Positions 8,639 through 15,212 of a stretch of 64,000 nt of DNA are shown here, in pieces. Below the pieces are notes generated by a model, which had not been told where the DNA came from, did not search any database, and was given only the letters and a program-made list of their open reading frames with translations. Source of the DNA: Bacilli bacterium (GTDB lineage: Bacteria; Bacillota_I; Bacilli_A; RF39; UBA660); contig JAFWJL010000002.1 in the NCBI GenBank assembly GCA_017511605.1, positions 62,001-126,000 of the forward strand, given 5' to 3'. The position numbers and the translations under genes are program-made. The stretch's first letter is position 1, and every line of letters begins with the position of its first letter.

Positions 8639-9469
8639 TTAAACTCCCTTTATTCTTAAAAAACCTAATATTTTATGACTAGAACATTTTGTATAGTCAG
8701 AATCCTTTACTACTCCCCATTTTTTACCTTTAGCATGAATTATTTCTTTTCCTTTACCTGTATATATACCTACATGTTTATCATACATGATAACATCACC
8801 AGGCTGCATCTCACTTTCAGATACAACTGTATATAGTCTAGTATCATAACCAAACATAGTTCTACCTCTAGGTAAATTAATTCCAAAATGGCGATAAACA
8901 CCTGTTACAAAACCACTACAATCTGTTGGAGTATATGGAACTTCTCCATTCCATGAACCTCCCCATAAATATTCTTTCCCTATGAATTGACTTGCATAAG
9001 CTACAATAGCTTTTTGTTTAGCAGAACCAGTTGTGCTTGAACCCATATTGGAAACTTTATTAAAACTAACAGGATCTTCCCATACTGAGTTTTCTTGATC
9101 TGGAGTAGCAACATAATTACCACTACTAAATACAGTTTCAGTTGAAACAGTTTTAGCCTGTTGCCAACAAGTAGCAATACTAAAGTTACTAGAAGAAACT
9201 CCTAAAACAAGATCTATCAATGAAGGTAATAAGAAAATAATTATAGTTGCAATTAACTTGTTTAATACTTTTTTTAATCCATCTTTTAATTCCGGATTAA
9301 TAGTTAATTGAATAAACTGAATAGTTCCAGCAACTATTAAAACAATAGGTACTATAAATTGTATTAAATCAAGTATTCTCCTAGTAATGTTTAAAACACC
9401 AACTAGTCCATAATCAGTACAACAACTACCCAATGCATTATTGCAACTCAATATTTGAAAAAACTCCAT
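8639..9469 (-). CDS. NlpC/P60 endopeptidase with N-terminal pilin-like membrane module, copy A
   Basis: 276 residues with the same architecture as the 6971-7849 product: two membrane helices within residues 1-100, Cys 9, 16, 17 and 101 conserved in position, a shorter linker, and an NlpC/P60 domain with Cys184 (TDCSGFV), His232 (KHVGIY) and His245 (IIHAKG). The linker is different in sequence between copies while both ends are conserved. The gene follows trmR by 8 bases, so it is the first gene inserted into the conserved mltG-trmR-trhP order. Same leader (AGGTGATAGT) as the other copy. Confidence 0.85.
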   Translation of the reverse strand: MEFFQILSCNNALGSCCTDYGLVGVLNITRRILDLIQFIVPIVLIVAGTIQFIQLTINPELKDGLKKVLNKLIATIIIFLLPSLIDLVLGVSSSNFSIATCWQQAKTVSTETVFSSGNYVATPDQENSVWEDPVSFNKVSNMGSSTTGSAKQKAIVAYASQFIGKEYLWGGSWNGEVPYTPTDCSGFVTGVYRHFGINLPRGRTMFGYDTRLYTVVSESEMQPGDVIMYDKHVGIYTGKGKEIIHAKGKKWGVVKDSDYTKCSSHKILGFLRIKGV

Positions 9470-9477
9470 ACTATCAC

Positions 9478-10065
9478 CTACGCTCTCTTACTAACAGCAA
9501 TTCCGTCTCCTATATCATAGAACTCTGTAGAAAACTCTTTATTATTTTCTAAAAACTCTCTATATTCTTTTACTTTACGCACTAATTGACGCAAGTTTCT
9601 ACTTTCTATACTTTCTAAATCTTTATTAACTAACCCATGAAAGTTCATGTTGTCTGTAATAATTGTACCATCTTTTGAAAGATTTTTTTCATATCTTTCA
9701 AAAAAATTTCTATTTTGAGCTTTAGCAGCATCAATAAATATTAAATCATATTCTTCATCTAGATTAACATCCAAAGCATCCTTATATATTAAATTAATAC
9801 GATCTTCGTAGTTAGCCTTTTTTATATTCTTTAAAGCTTCTAAATATCTTTTTTCATCTCTTTCAATAGTAGTCACTGTAATTTCTTCATCCACACTACA
9901 CATAAGTATAGAAGAATACCCTATTGCAGTACCTACTTCAAGAATTCTTTTAATATTATTTTTCCTAATATACTTCATTAAATAATTAATTCCACCTTCA
10001 GTCATAATAGGAACATTATTTTCTAAAGCATATTCTTTCATATTTCTAATGAGGTCATCAAGCAT
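9478..10065 (-). CDS. trmR: tRNA 5-hydroxyuridine methyltransferase TrmR (YrrM-like O-methyltransferase)
   Basis: SAM-dependent O-methyltransferase that turns ho5U34 of tRNA into mo5U34. The 195-residue product aligns from memory with B. subtilis YrrM along its length: NVPIM near the N-terminus, SAM motif ILEVGTAIGYSS, TIERDEKRY, DLIFIDAAKAQ (metal-binding Asp), IITDNMNFHGLV, and GDGIAVSKR at the end. The ATG at 10065 lies one base after the mltG stop (TAATATG), so translation is coupled. Upstream in-frame ATGs would overlap mltG by up to 86 bases and are unlikely. It sits between mltG and, after two inserted cassettes, trhP1/trhP2. Confidence 0.93.
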   Translation of the reverse strand: MLDDLIRNMKEYALENNVPIMTEGGINYLMKYIRKNNIKRILEVGTAIGYSSILMCSVDEEITVTTIERDEKRYLEALKNIKKANYEDRINLIYKDALDVNLDEEYDLIFIDAAKAQNRNFFERYEKNLSKDGTIITDNMNFHGLVNKDLESIESRNLRQLVRKVKEYREFLENNKEFSTEFYDIGDGIAVSKRA

Positions 10066-10066
10066 A

Positions 10067-11131
10067 TTACCAAATCCAATCTCCATTTCTCTTAATTTCT
10101 GCAACCTTAGCATTGTGTTCACTAAGTGTCTTAGTAAAATAAACCTTACCATGTTTGTCTGCTACAAAGTAATAATAATCAGATACTTCATGATTAATAC
10201 TAGCTTCTAGTGCTTCTTTACTAGGATTAGAAATAGGTCCTACAGGCATCTTTCCCATCATAGTAGTACTCCTAGTATTATATCCATTAACTGAAGCAAA
10301 CTCATCAGTAGTTAGATCACTTGTCATAGCAACTTGTAATCCGTAATAAGTAGTAACATCACTTCCAAGACTCATTCTACTTTTTAATCTATTTTCAAAT
10401 ACAGATGCAATAGTCTTCATATTTTCACTATTAGTACCTTCTAATTCTACAATAGATGCCATAGTAACATAGTAATGAGGATCACTACTAATTTTATCTT
10501 TATACTTTTCTAATACTTTTTCCTCTTGATTTAACATAGTAGTAATAATTTCTTTAACACTTACTTCCTTATTTTCAAAGAAATAAGTTTCAGGAGCTAA
10601 ATATCCTTCTAAAGGATAATATATATCACTATCAAGTATATTATCAGTTAAAAACCAATACTTAGAAATTAACTCATTTAAATACTTTTTATCACTAATA
10701 GTATTAATAACATCATCATAACTATTGTTAGTTTTCTTATCAATTAACTTCGCATAATCAGTAACTCTTTCACCTTCTTTAAAAGTAAGAACTACTCTAT
10801 TAGGATTATATTTACTGCCCTTTTCTAATTCTTTAATAATAGTATTTACATCCATACTCTTGTTTAAAAGATATGTAGCCGCTTTTAAATTATCTGCTTT
10901 ATTAATTTTAAGATATAATTTGAAAACAGTTTTACTTCTAATTAATCCCTTTTCTTTTAAAATATCCCCTATTTTTTCTCTACTAGTTCCACTAGGTATT
11001 TCTACCTCTATATCTTTCTTATCAAAAGAATTCACAGGTCCAGTTAAAAAGAAAAAACTACCAATAAGAATACTAATTACTAAAACTATTATAATTATAA
11101 AAAATAATGGTTTTATTCTTCTCTTTGTCAT
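10067..11131 (-). CDS. mltG: endolytic murein transglycosylase MltG
   Basis: MltG cuts nascent glycan strands and is proposed to set glycan length. 354 residues: cytoplasmic basic start MTKRRIKP, one membrane helix (about 8-29), a LysM-like region (EIPSGTSREKIGDILKEKGLI), then the YceG catalytic domain with the ASIVELEG segment containing the catalytic Glu, TYYGLQ, and the PVGPISNPSKEALEA signature. GGAGG precedes the ATG. It is the fourth gene of the block ireB-like, ruvX, DUF1292, mltG, trmR, the same order as B. subtilis yrzL-yrrK-yrzB-yrrL-yrrM. Confidence 0.94.
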   Translation of the reverse strand: MTKRRIKPLFFIIIIVLVISILIGSFFFLTGPVNSFDKKDIEVEIPSGTSREKIGDILKEKGLIRSKTVFKLYLKINKADNLKAATYLLNKSMDVNTIIKELEKGSKYNPNRVVLTFKEGERVTDYAKLIDKKTNNSYDDVINTISDKKYLNELISKYWFLTDNILDSDIYYPLEGYLAPETYFFENKEVSVKEIITTMLNQEEKVLEKYKDKISSDPHYYVTMASIVELEGTNSENMKTIASVFENRLKSRMSLGSDVTTYYGLQVAMTSDLTTDEFASVNGYNTRSTTMMGKMPVGPISNPSKEALEASINHEVSDYYYFVADKHGKVYFTKTLSEHNAKVAEIKRNGDWIW

Positions 11132-11155
11132 ACTACCTCCATAAAAAATAAAGAG

Positions 11156-11449
11156 CTATTGCTCATTATTTTCTTGTTCTTTTTTCTTACGAACTTCTTC
11201 TTGTAAAGTTTCTAGTATTGTTTCAATTACTTTCCATTCTTTATCAGTAGTAATTGCTTCTAATTTACTATTAGGATTTTCAGGATCATATATAGAAGCA
11301 TATACTTGTATATTTCCTGTTTCATCCCTTGAATTATCTGTATAAACTATATAATTCTTATGAGTTTCATCACTTTCAAAAGTAAATAAAACATCATATA
11401 TTATTTCCTTACCATTTTCATCAATCATTGAAAAACTATTCTTTTTCAT
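11156..11449 (-). CDS. DUF1292 protein (YrzB-like)
   Basis: 97-residue acidic cytoplasmic protein. The central FTFESDETHKNYIVYTD, the IQVYASIYDP strand and the KEWKVIETILE helix match DUF1292. Function unknown; always a neighbour of ruvX and the IreB-like gene in Firmicutes. The start follows ruvX by one base. A weak hairpin (GAGC/GCTC then TTTATTTTTT, 11141-11165) between it and mltG may tune read-through. Confidence 0.85.
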   Translation of the reverse strand: MKKNSFSMIDENGKEIIYDVLFTFESDETHKNYIVYTDNSRDETGNIQVYASIYDPENPNSKLEAITTDKEWKVIETILETLQEEVRKKKEQENNEQ

Positions 11450-11450
11450 A

Positions 11451-11864
11451 TTAATTTCTCCTATCTAAATAAGTTTGTAATATTATAGTAGCTGCCAAAC
11501 TATCAACTACTTTTTTTCTATTTTTTCTAGATACATCTCCTTGTATTAATGTATCTAATGCACTTTTAGTAGACAATCTTTCATCTTGTAGATAAATTGG
11601 TATATCAATTATCTTCTCTAACTTTTCTTTAAATTCCAAACTAAGCTCTCCCTTAGGACCAATTGTATTGTTCATATTCTTAGGAAATCCTAATACAATA
11701 GCATCTATCTCTAATTCACTAACAAGATTTTTTACATCCTCAACTAATCTGTCATATTCTTCAACATGCCTAATAACTTTTAAACTAGACGCAATTAACC
11801 CTGTCTTATCACTTATAGCTACACCTAAAGTACGACTACCTAAATCAAGACCTAAATATCTCAT
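11451..11864 (-). CDS. ruvX: Holliday junction resolvase-like RuvX/YqgF
   Basis: RNase H-fold nuclease implicated in pre-16S rRNA 5' processing (YqgF). 137 residues, the usual length. Seen: LGLDLGSRTLGVAISD with the first catalytic Asp, VLGFPKNMNNTIGP, and IYLQDERLSTKSA with acidic residues, followed by DSLAATIILQTYLD. The gene overlaps the IreB-like gene upstream by 4 bases (ATGA), indicating coupling. Confidence 0.93.
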   Translation of the reverse strand: MRYLGLDLGSRTLGVAISDKTGLIASSLKVIRHVEEYDRLVEDVKNLVSELEIDAIVLGFPKNMNNTIGPKGELSLEFKEKLEKIIDIPIYLQDERLSTKSALDTLIQGDVSRKNRKKVVDSLAATIILQTYLDRRN

Positions 11865-12115
11865 TTATTATTATTTTGAAATTCAGTTAATAGAATCTCT
11901 ACTATCTTAGCACGATCAATCTCTTGAATCTTATTTCTAGCATCTTGATAACTAGAAATATATCCTGGATCACCACTAATTAAGTAACCAACTATTTGAT
12001 TAGTTGGATTATAACCTCTTTCTTCTAGAGACTTATAAACACTACTAATTGTTTCTCTAACAACTTCAGCATCTAATTTCTCTATATCAAATAAACTAGT
12101 TTGTTCAGAAGACAT
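11861..12115 (-). CDS. IreB-family regulatory protein (UPF0297, YrzL-like)
   Basis: 84 residues, nearly the full conserved UPF0297 length, with VYKSLEERGYNPTNQIVGYLISGDPGYISSYQDARNKI-type sequence spanning most of the protein. In Enterococcus IreB is a substrate of the Ser/Thr kinase IreK and affects cephalosporin tolerance; that role is known from the family only. First gene of the operon, 28 bases from a sigma-A promoter, with GAGGTG before the ATG. Confidence 0.9.
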   Translation of the reverse strand: MSSEQTSLFDIEKLDAEVVRETISSVYKSLEERGYNPTNQIVGYLISGDPGYISSYQDARNKIQEIDRAKIVEILLTEFQNNNK

Positions 12116-12142
12116 AATATCACCTCTACTATTTATAATATT

Positions 12143-12171
12143 ATTTTATCATTTCAATTTATTATTTACAA
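12143..12171 (-). promoter_or_regulatory. sigma-A promoter of the ireB-ruvX-mltG-trmR operon
   Basis: Minus strand TTGTAA, 17 bases, TAAAAT, just upstream of the first gene of the block. Confidence 0.55.
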
Positions 12172-12176
12172 TATAT

Positions 12177-13226
12177 TTATTTTTTTCTATTGCCTACTAT
12201 AGAATCAACTTTTCTAAGAACTTTATCCCTAAATACAATACCCCTAATTTTTTTAATAGGCATTACCATAACATCTTGCATATTTGGAATAGATTCAGAA
12301 ATTTTCATCTTAGCATCATCACTAAGTTCAACTATTTCCTCATCACTAAGTATTCTAAATATTTCTTCTCTTATAAAAGATTTTGGACAATTAAAATTAG
12401 GATTCATACTCAATATATTTTTAATTCTATCTAATAAATTATTCTTAATAGCAGCCTTATATAATATTGAATCTTTCTTACTCATTAAATCTATTTCTTC
12501 AACACTAAAATTATTTAACAACTCACTACTTAATTTAACAATACCCCTATAATCAGGATATCTAATAAGTAATTCCTTAATTTTCAAAGCATCTTCTTCA
12601 CTTATATTAAAATCAATACCATTTATAATATTTCTTCTATTACTATCCATTCTTAATAAAAAATCTTTTCCAAAAAACTCAATATTCTTTCTAGTTAAAT
12701 AATTATAATGATTATCATCTCCATAACCATCATTACATACCTTCAAAGTAGTCTGATCAGTACGAACTATATCACTAAAATCTTTAGCATATTTCTCTTT
12801 TTCCTCAATGTCTATTCCCTTCAATGTAAAATAAAATCTTGAAATAGGCTCTTCATATCTAATTAACAAATTCTTATACTCATTTTTTTTAAAATTACCA
12901 GTCATAATTCTATCCAAAGCATAAAACTTAATAACATGATTTTCATAAAATATATAACCATCATTTGATAATTCTTCATATAAACCCATATTATCTTCTA
13001 TATATGCAAAATACCTAATAAATAAAGGAATTATTCTCCTATCATAAGAAAGTTTAGGAGCTCCCGCAGTTATAAATCTAAATTCTTTTTCATCTATATC
13101 AAGATCACCTACAAATGGAATAATATATTCATCAGCTTTTGATAGTTGTTTATCTGTAAACTTAAATTCATTATGTTCTAAAATATAATGGATTGCCTCT
13201 AATACATTTTTCTCTACTACATTCAT
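12177..13226 (-). CDS. hypothetical protein, soluble
   Basis: 349 residues without membrane segments or signal. Charged, helix-rich by eye, with no motif I recognise. Possible cytoplasmic adaptor: the N-terminal third contains FRFITAGAPKLSYDRR, and the C-terminal third has short helical repeats (LLDRIKNILSMNP, EEIVELSDDAKMKI). It follows the rhomboid protease gene by 3 bases, with GAGG near that stop serving as ribosome binding site, so the two are co-transcribed. A link to the rhomboid's cytoplasmic domain is conceivable but not shown. Confidence 0.7.
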   Translation of the reverse strand: MNVVEKNVLEAIHYILEHNEFKFTDKQLSKADEYIIPFVGDLDIDEKEFRFITAGAPKLSYDRRIIPLFIRYFAYIEDNMGLYEELSNDGYIFYENHVIKFYALDRIMTGNFKKNEYKNLLIRYEEPISRFYFTLKGIDIEEKEKYAKDFSDIVRTDQTTLKVCNDGYGDDNHYNYLTRKNIEFFGKDFLLRMDSNRRNIINGIDFNISEEDALKIKELLIRYPDYRGIVKLSSELLNNFSVEEIDLMSKKDSILYKAAIKNNLLDRIKNILSMNPNFNCPKSFIREEIFRILSDEEIVELSDDAKMKISESIPNMQDVMVMPIKKIRGIVFRDKVLRKVDSIVGNRKK

Positions 13227-13229
13227 ATA

Positions 13230-14387
13230 TTAACCTCTAACACTATAGATAAATGCTATATATAAAATTACTGCTGTAAATATAATAGTAAGTATCCATC
13301 CATTTACTATATCAAAAGTAGTTGATTTATCCTTTACCCCAACTGCTTTAGCAATTAATACTCCACCTATTAATCCACCAATATGTGCAAAATTATCTAC
13401 ACCATTTAAAATAAATCCTAAAAATAAGTTAAATATAATTAATGGAATTAATTGAGTCTTTAATACATTACCTAAATAAACTCTATAATGATATCCAAAA
13501 TAAAGTAAAGCTCCCATTAATCCAAATATAGCCCCACTAGCTCCAATAGATGCAATATTACCACCAAATATCATAGAAAATATTGCTCCCATTAATCCAG
13601 AAAATAAATATATAATTAAATATTTAATTCTTCCAAAATAATTTTCTATTTGTGAACCAATTACATATAAAGCATATGCATTAAAGAATAAATGAATAAG
13701 ACTACCATGTAAAAATATACCTGTTATTAATCTATAATATTCACCAGCTCTAATACTAGGCCCATGTACACAAAATGCATTAATTATATATTCATATTTA
13801 TCTAATAATATCGGTATCAAATATAATAAAACATTAATTGCTATTAATGCATAAGTAATATAAGGACCTTTATCTTTAAATACCTTCTCTATCTTAGAAG
13901 CATCCTTCATATTATGTTCATTAATATCATTAGTTATCTTAGCAAATAATTCCATACCATCTTCAGTATATTTCATTTTCTTACCCATATCAGGAAATAA
14001 CTTTTTAACAAACTCATTTTTATCTATATCTGTTTCATCAGTAACTTTAATACCCATTAATTTAGAATCAGTATTAATATCTTGAGTAACATTATCACCC
14101 ATATCTAAAAAGAAACTCATAACATTAACATTAAATGAAAATGTCTTTTTCTTTATTTTCTTAAGAATTCTTTTAGTCTTAAACACATCAAAATCGTATT
14201 GTTCATCATTATGAATATAACCAGATACAATACGAATAACTTTACAATCAGCATCTAAGTTTTCTAACCAAATTTCATTATCTACACCCTGTAAGATAAT
14301 AGGATTATAATTCTTTTCAGTTATAAAATAATGAAGCAATTTCATTGTAAGTACATTTTTCTCATCTTGCATTATATCATTTTCCAT
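13230..14387 (-). CDS. rhomboid-family intramembrane serine protease (GluP-like)
   Basis: 385 residues. A soluble N-terminal region of about 175 residues precedes six or seven membrane helices, as in Bacillus GluP/YqgP. The catalytic dyad is visible: Ser284 in GASGAIFG and His335 in NFAHIGG. The LHGSLIHLFFNAYAL segment supplies the conserved His/Asn of the oxyanion region. Rhomboids cleave membrane protein helices; in Bacillus GluP affects a magnesium transporter together with FtsH. GGAGGG lies upstream of the start. Divergent from tspO across about 70 bases that must contain both promoters. Confidence 0.92.
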   Translation of the reverse strand: MENDIMQDEKNVLTMKLLHYFITEKNYNPIILQGVDNEIWLENLDADCKVIRIVSGYIHNDEQYDFDVFKTKRILKKIKKKTFSFNVNVMSFFLDMGDNVTQDINTDSKLMGIKVTDETDIDKNEFVKKLFPDMGKKMKYTEDGMELFAKITNDINEHNMKDASKIEKVFKDKGPYITYALIAINVLLYLIPILLDKYEYIINAFCVHGPSIRAGEYYRLITGIFLHGSLIHLFFNAYALYVIGSQIENYFGRIKYLIIYLFSGLMGAIFSMIFGGNIASIGASGAIFGLMGALLYFGYHYRVYLGNVLKTQLIPLIIFNLFLGFILNGVDNFAHIGGLIGGVLIAKAVGVKDKSTTFDIVNGWILTIIFTAVILYIAFIYSVRG

Positions 14388-14456
14388 AAAATCCCTCCAA
14401 AAACACTAATAATATTATACAACACTACATACAATAATAAAAGAGGAGATGACTAA

Positions 14457-14915
14457 ATGATAAAAAAGATTTCACTATTTGCAGTATCACTTTTACCATG
14501 GTTTCTAAGTAGTATCATTCCATTAAATTATAAATACTACGATACTATAAATAAACCATTCTTTGCACCACCAAAAATATTTTACCCAATAGCTTGGACT
14601 ATTATGTATATATTAATAGCTATAACTATTTACACAATACTAAGAAATTATAAATTTAAAGAAATAAAAACTTCATATAAAATAACTCTATTAATAAATT
14701 ATATCTTTAATCAGAGCTTTACTTTATTATTTTTTGGATTAAATAATCCATTCCTAGGATTTGTAGCGTGTCTCGGAACATTCCTATCAGCGTTATTTCT
14801 ATATGAAGAAACTTCCCTATTAAATAGTAAAATATCTAAATTACTTTACCCATATATATTGCTATTAGTATTTGCTACAGTATTATCGTTATCAATTTAT
14901 TTATTAAATTTATAA
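14457..14915 (+). CDS. TspO/MBR family membrane protein
   Basis: 152 residues with five hydrophobic helices. Family signature visible: NKPFFAPPKIFYPIAWTIMY (residues about 33-52), LNNPFLGF and the following helix. Known members bind porphyrins or sterol-like ligands and take part in stress responses; the ligand here cannot be told. Rare plus-strand gene, with AGAGGAG before the ATG and its own terminator. Alternative function unlikely given the signature. Confidence 0.88.
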   Translation: MIKKISLFAVSLLPWFLSSIIPLNYKYYDTINKPFFAPPKIFYPIAWTIMYILIAITIYTILRNYKFKEIKTSYKITLLINYIFNQSFTLLFFGLNNPFLGFVACLGTFLSALFLYEETSLLNSKISKLLYPYILLLVFATVLSLSIYLLNL

Positions 14916-14934
14916 GCACAAACGTGCTTTTTTT
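14914..14934 (+). terminator. intrinsic terminator of tspO
   Basis: AAGCAC/GTGCTT hairpin with AAAC loop followed by a run of seven T, overlapping the last base of the tspO frame. Confidence 0.85.
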
Positions 14935-14936
14935 AG

Positions 14937-14966
14937 TTGCAAAGATAAATTTTTTTCGAATAATAT
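14937..14966 (+). promoter_or_regulatory. promoter of tiny membrane peptide locus 1
   Basis: TTGCAA, 18 bases, TAATAT. Transcription would begin near 14971 with GGGAGTA, which is exactly complementary to TACTCCC at 15168-15174 in the 3' region of the same RNA. Confidence 0.6.
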
Positions 14967-15011
14967 TATAGGGAGTATAATTGAGTGCTTCCTCTGAAAG
15001 GAGGTGATGAT

Positions 15012-15089
15012 ATGACTAAGAAAGATTTTTTAATCATTTCTTTAATCATTATCATATACATACTCCAAGTTATTCTATTATTAAAATGA
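15012..15089 (+). CDS. tiny hydrophobic peptide, candidate type I toxin, locus 1
   Basis: 25 residues: basic/acidic head MTKKD and one hydrophobic run FLIISLIIIIYILQVILLL ending in Lys, enough for one membrane helix. A very strong AAAGGAGGTG lies 5 bases before the ATG; its GAGG can pair with CCTC at 14991-14994, hiding the ribosome binding site. The mRNA 5' leader ATTGAGTGCTT (14980-14990) is perfectly complementary to 15107-15117 beyond the stop. The peptide shares M.KKD[FI]LI.SLIIII with the ones at 23692 and 57091. Function is inferred from architecture: membrane-acting toxin controlled by antisense RNA. A harmless small membrane protein is the alternative. Confidence 0.75.
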   Translation: MTKKDFLIISLIIIIYILQVILLLK

Positions 15090-15101
15090 TAATGAAAACA
15101 A

Positions 15102-15175
15102 CAAAAAAGCACTCAATCATCTAGATTAAGTGCAACACCCAAACGGTAAGCACTTATAACATATAAGTACTCCCT
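15102..15175 (-). ncRNA. candidate antisense RNA (antitoxin), locus 1
   Basis: Predicted RNA of about 74 nt on the minus strand. It would start near 15175 (GGGAGTAC...) just after a consensus promoter, fold a 5' hairpin (AGTACTTAT/ATAAGTGCT), and end in a strong terminator hairpin GCACTTAATC/GATTGAGTGC followed by six T (stem at 109-133 of the 15.1 kb block, that is 15109-15133). It is fully complementary to the 3' untranslated region of the peptide mRNA, as RatA is to txpA. Transcription itself is predicted, not shown. Confidence 0.7.
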
Positions 15176-15181
15176 ATAAAT

Positions 15182-15210
15182 ATTATATTATAATAATAAA
15201 CTATTATCAA
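15182..15210 (-). promoter_or_regulatory. promoter of antisense RNA, locus 1
   Basis: Minus strand TTGATA, 17 bases, TATAAT: near-perfect sigma-A promoter with start point at about 15174-15175. It lies in the gap downstream of the hybrid kinase gene, which needs no promoter there. Confidence 0.75.
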
Positions 15211-15212
15211 GA

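Noticed and set aside
9478..10152. Longer trmR start at 10152
   Set aside because: It would overlap mltG by 86 bases and add 29 residues not found in the family; the ATG at 10065 is placed directly after the mltG stop.
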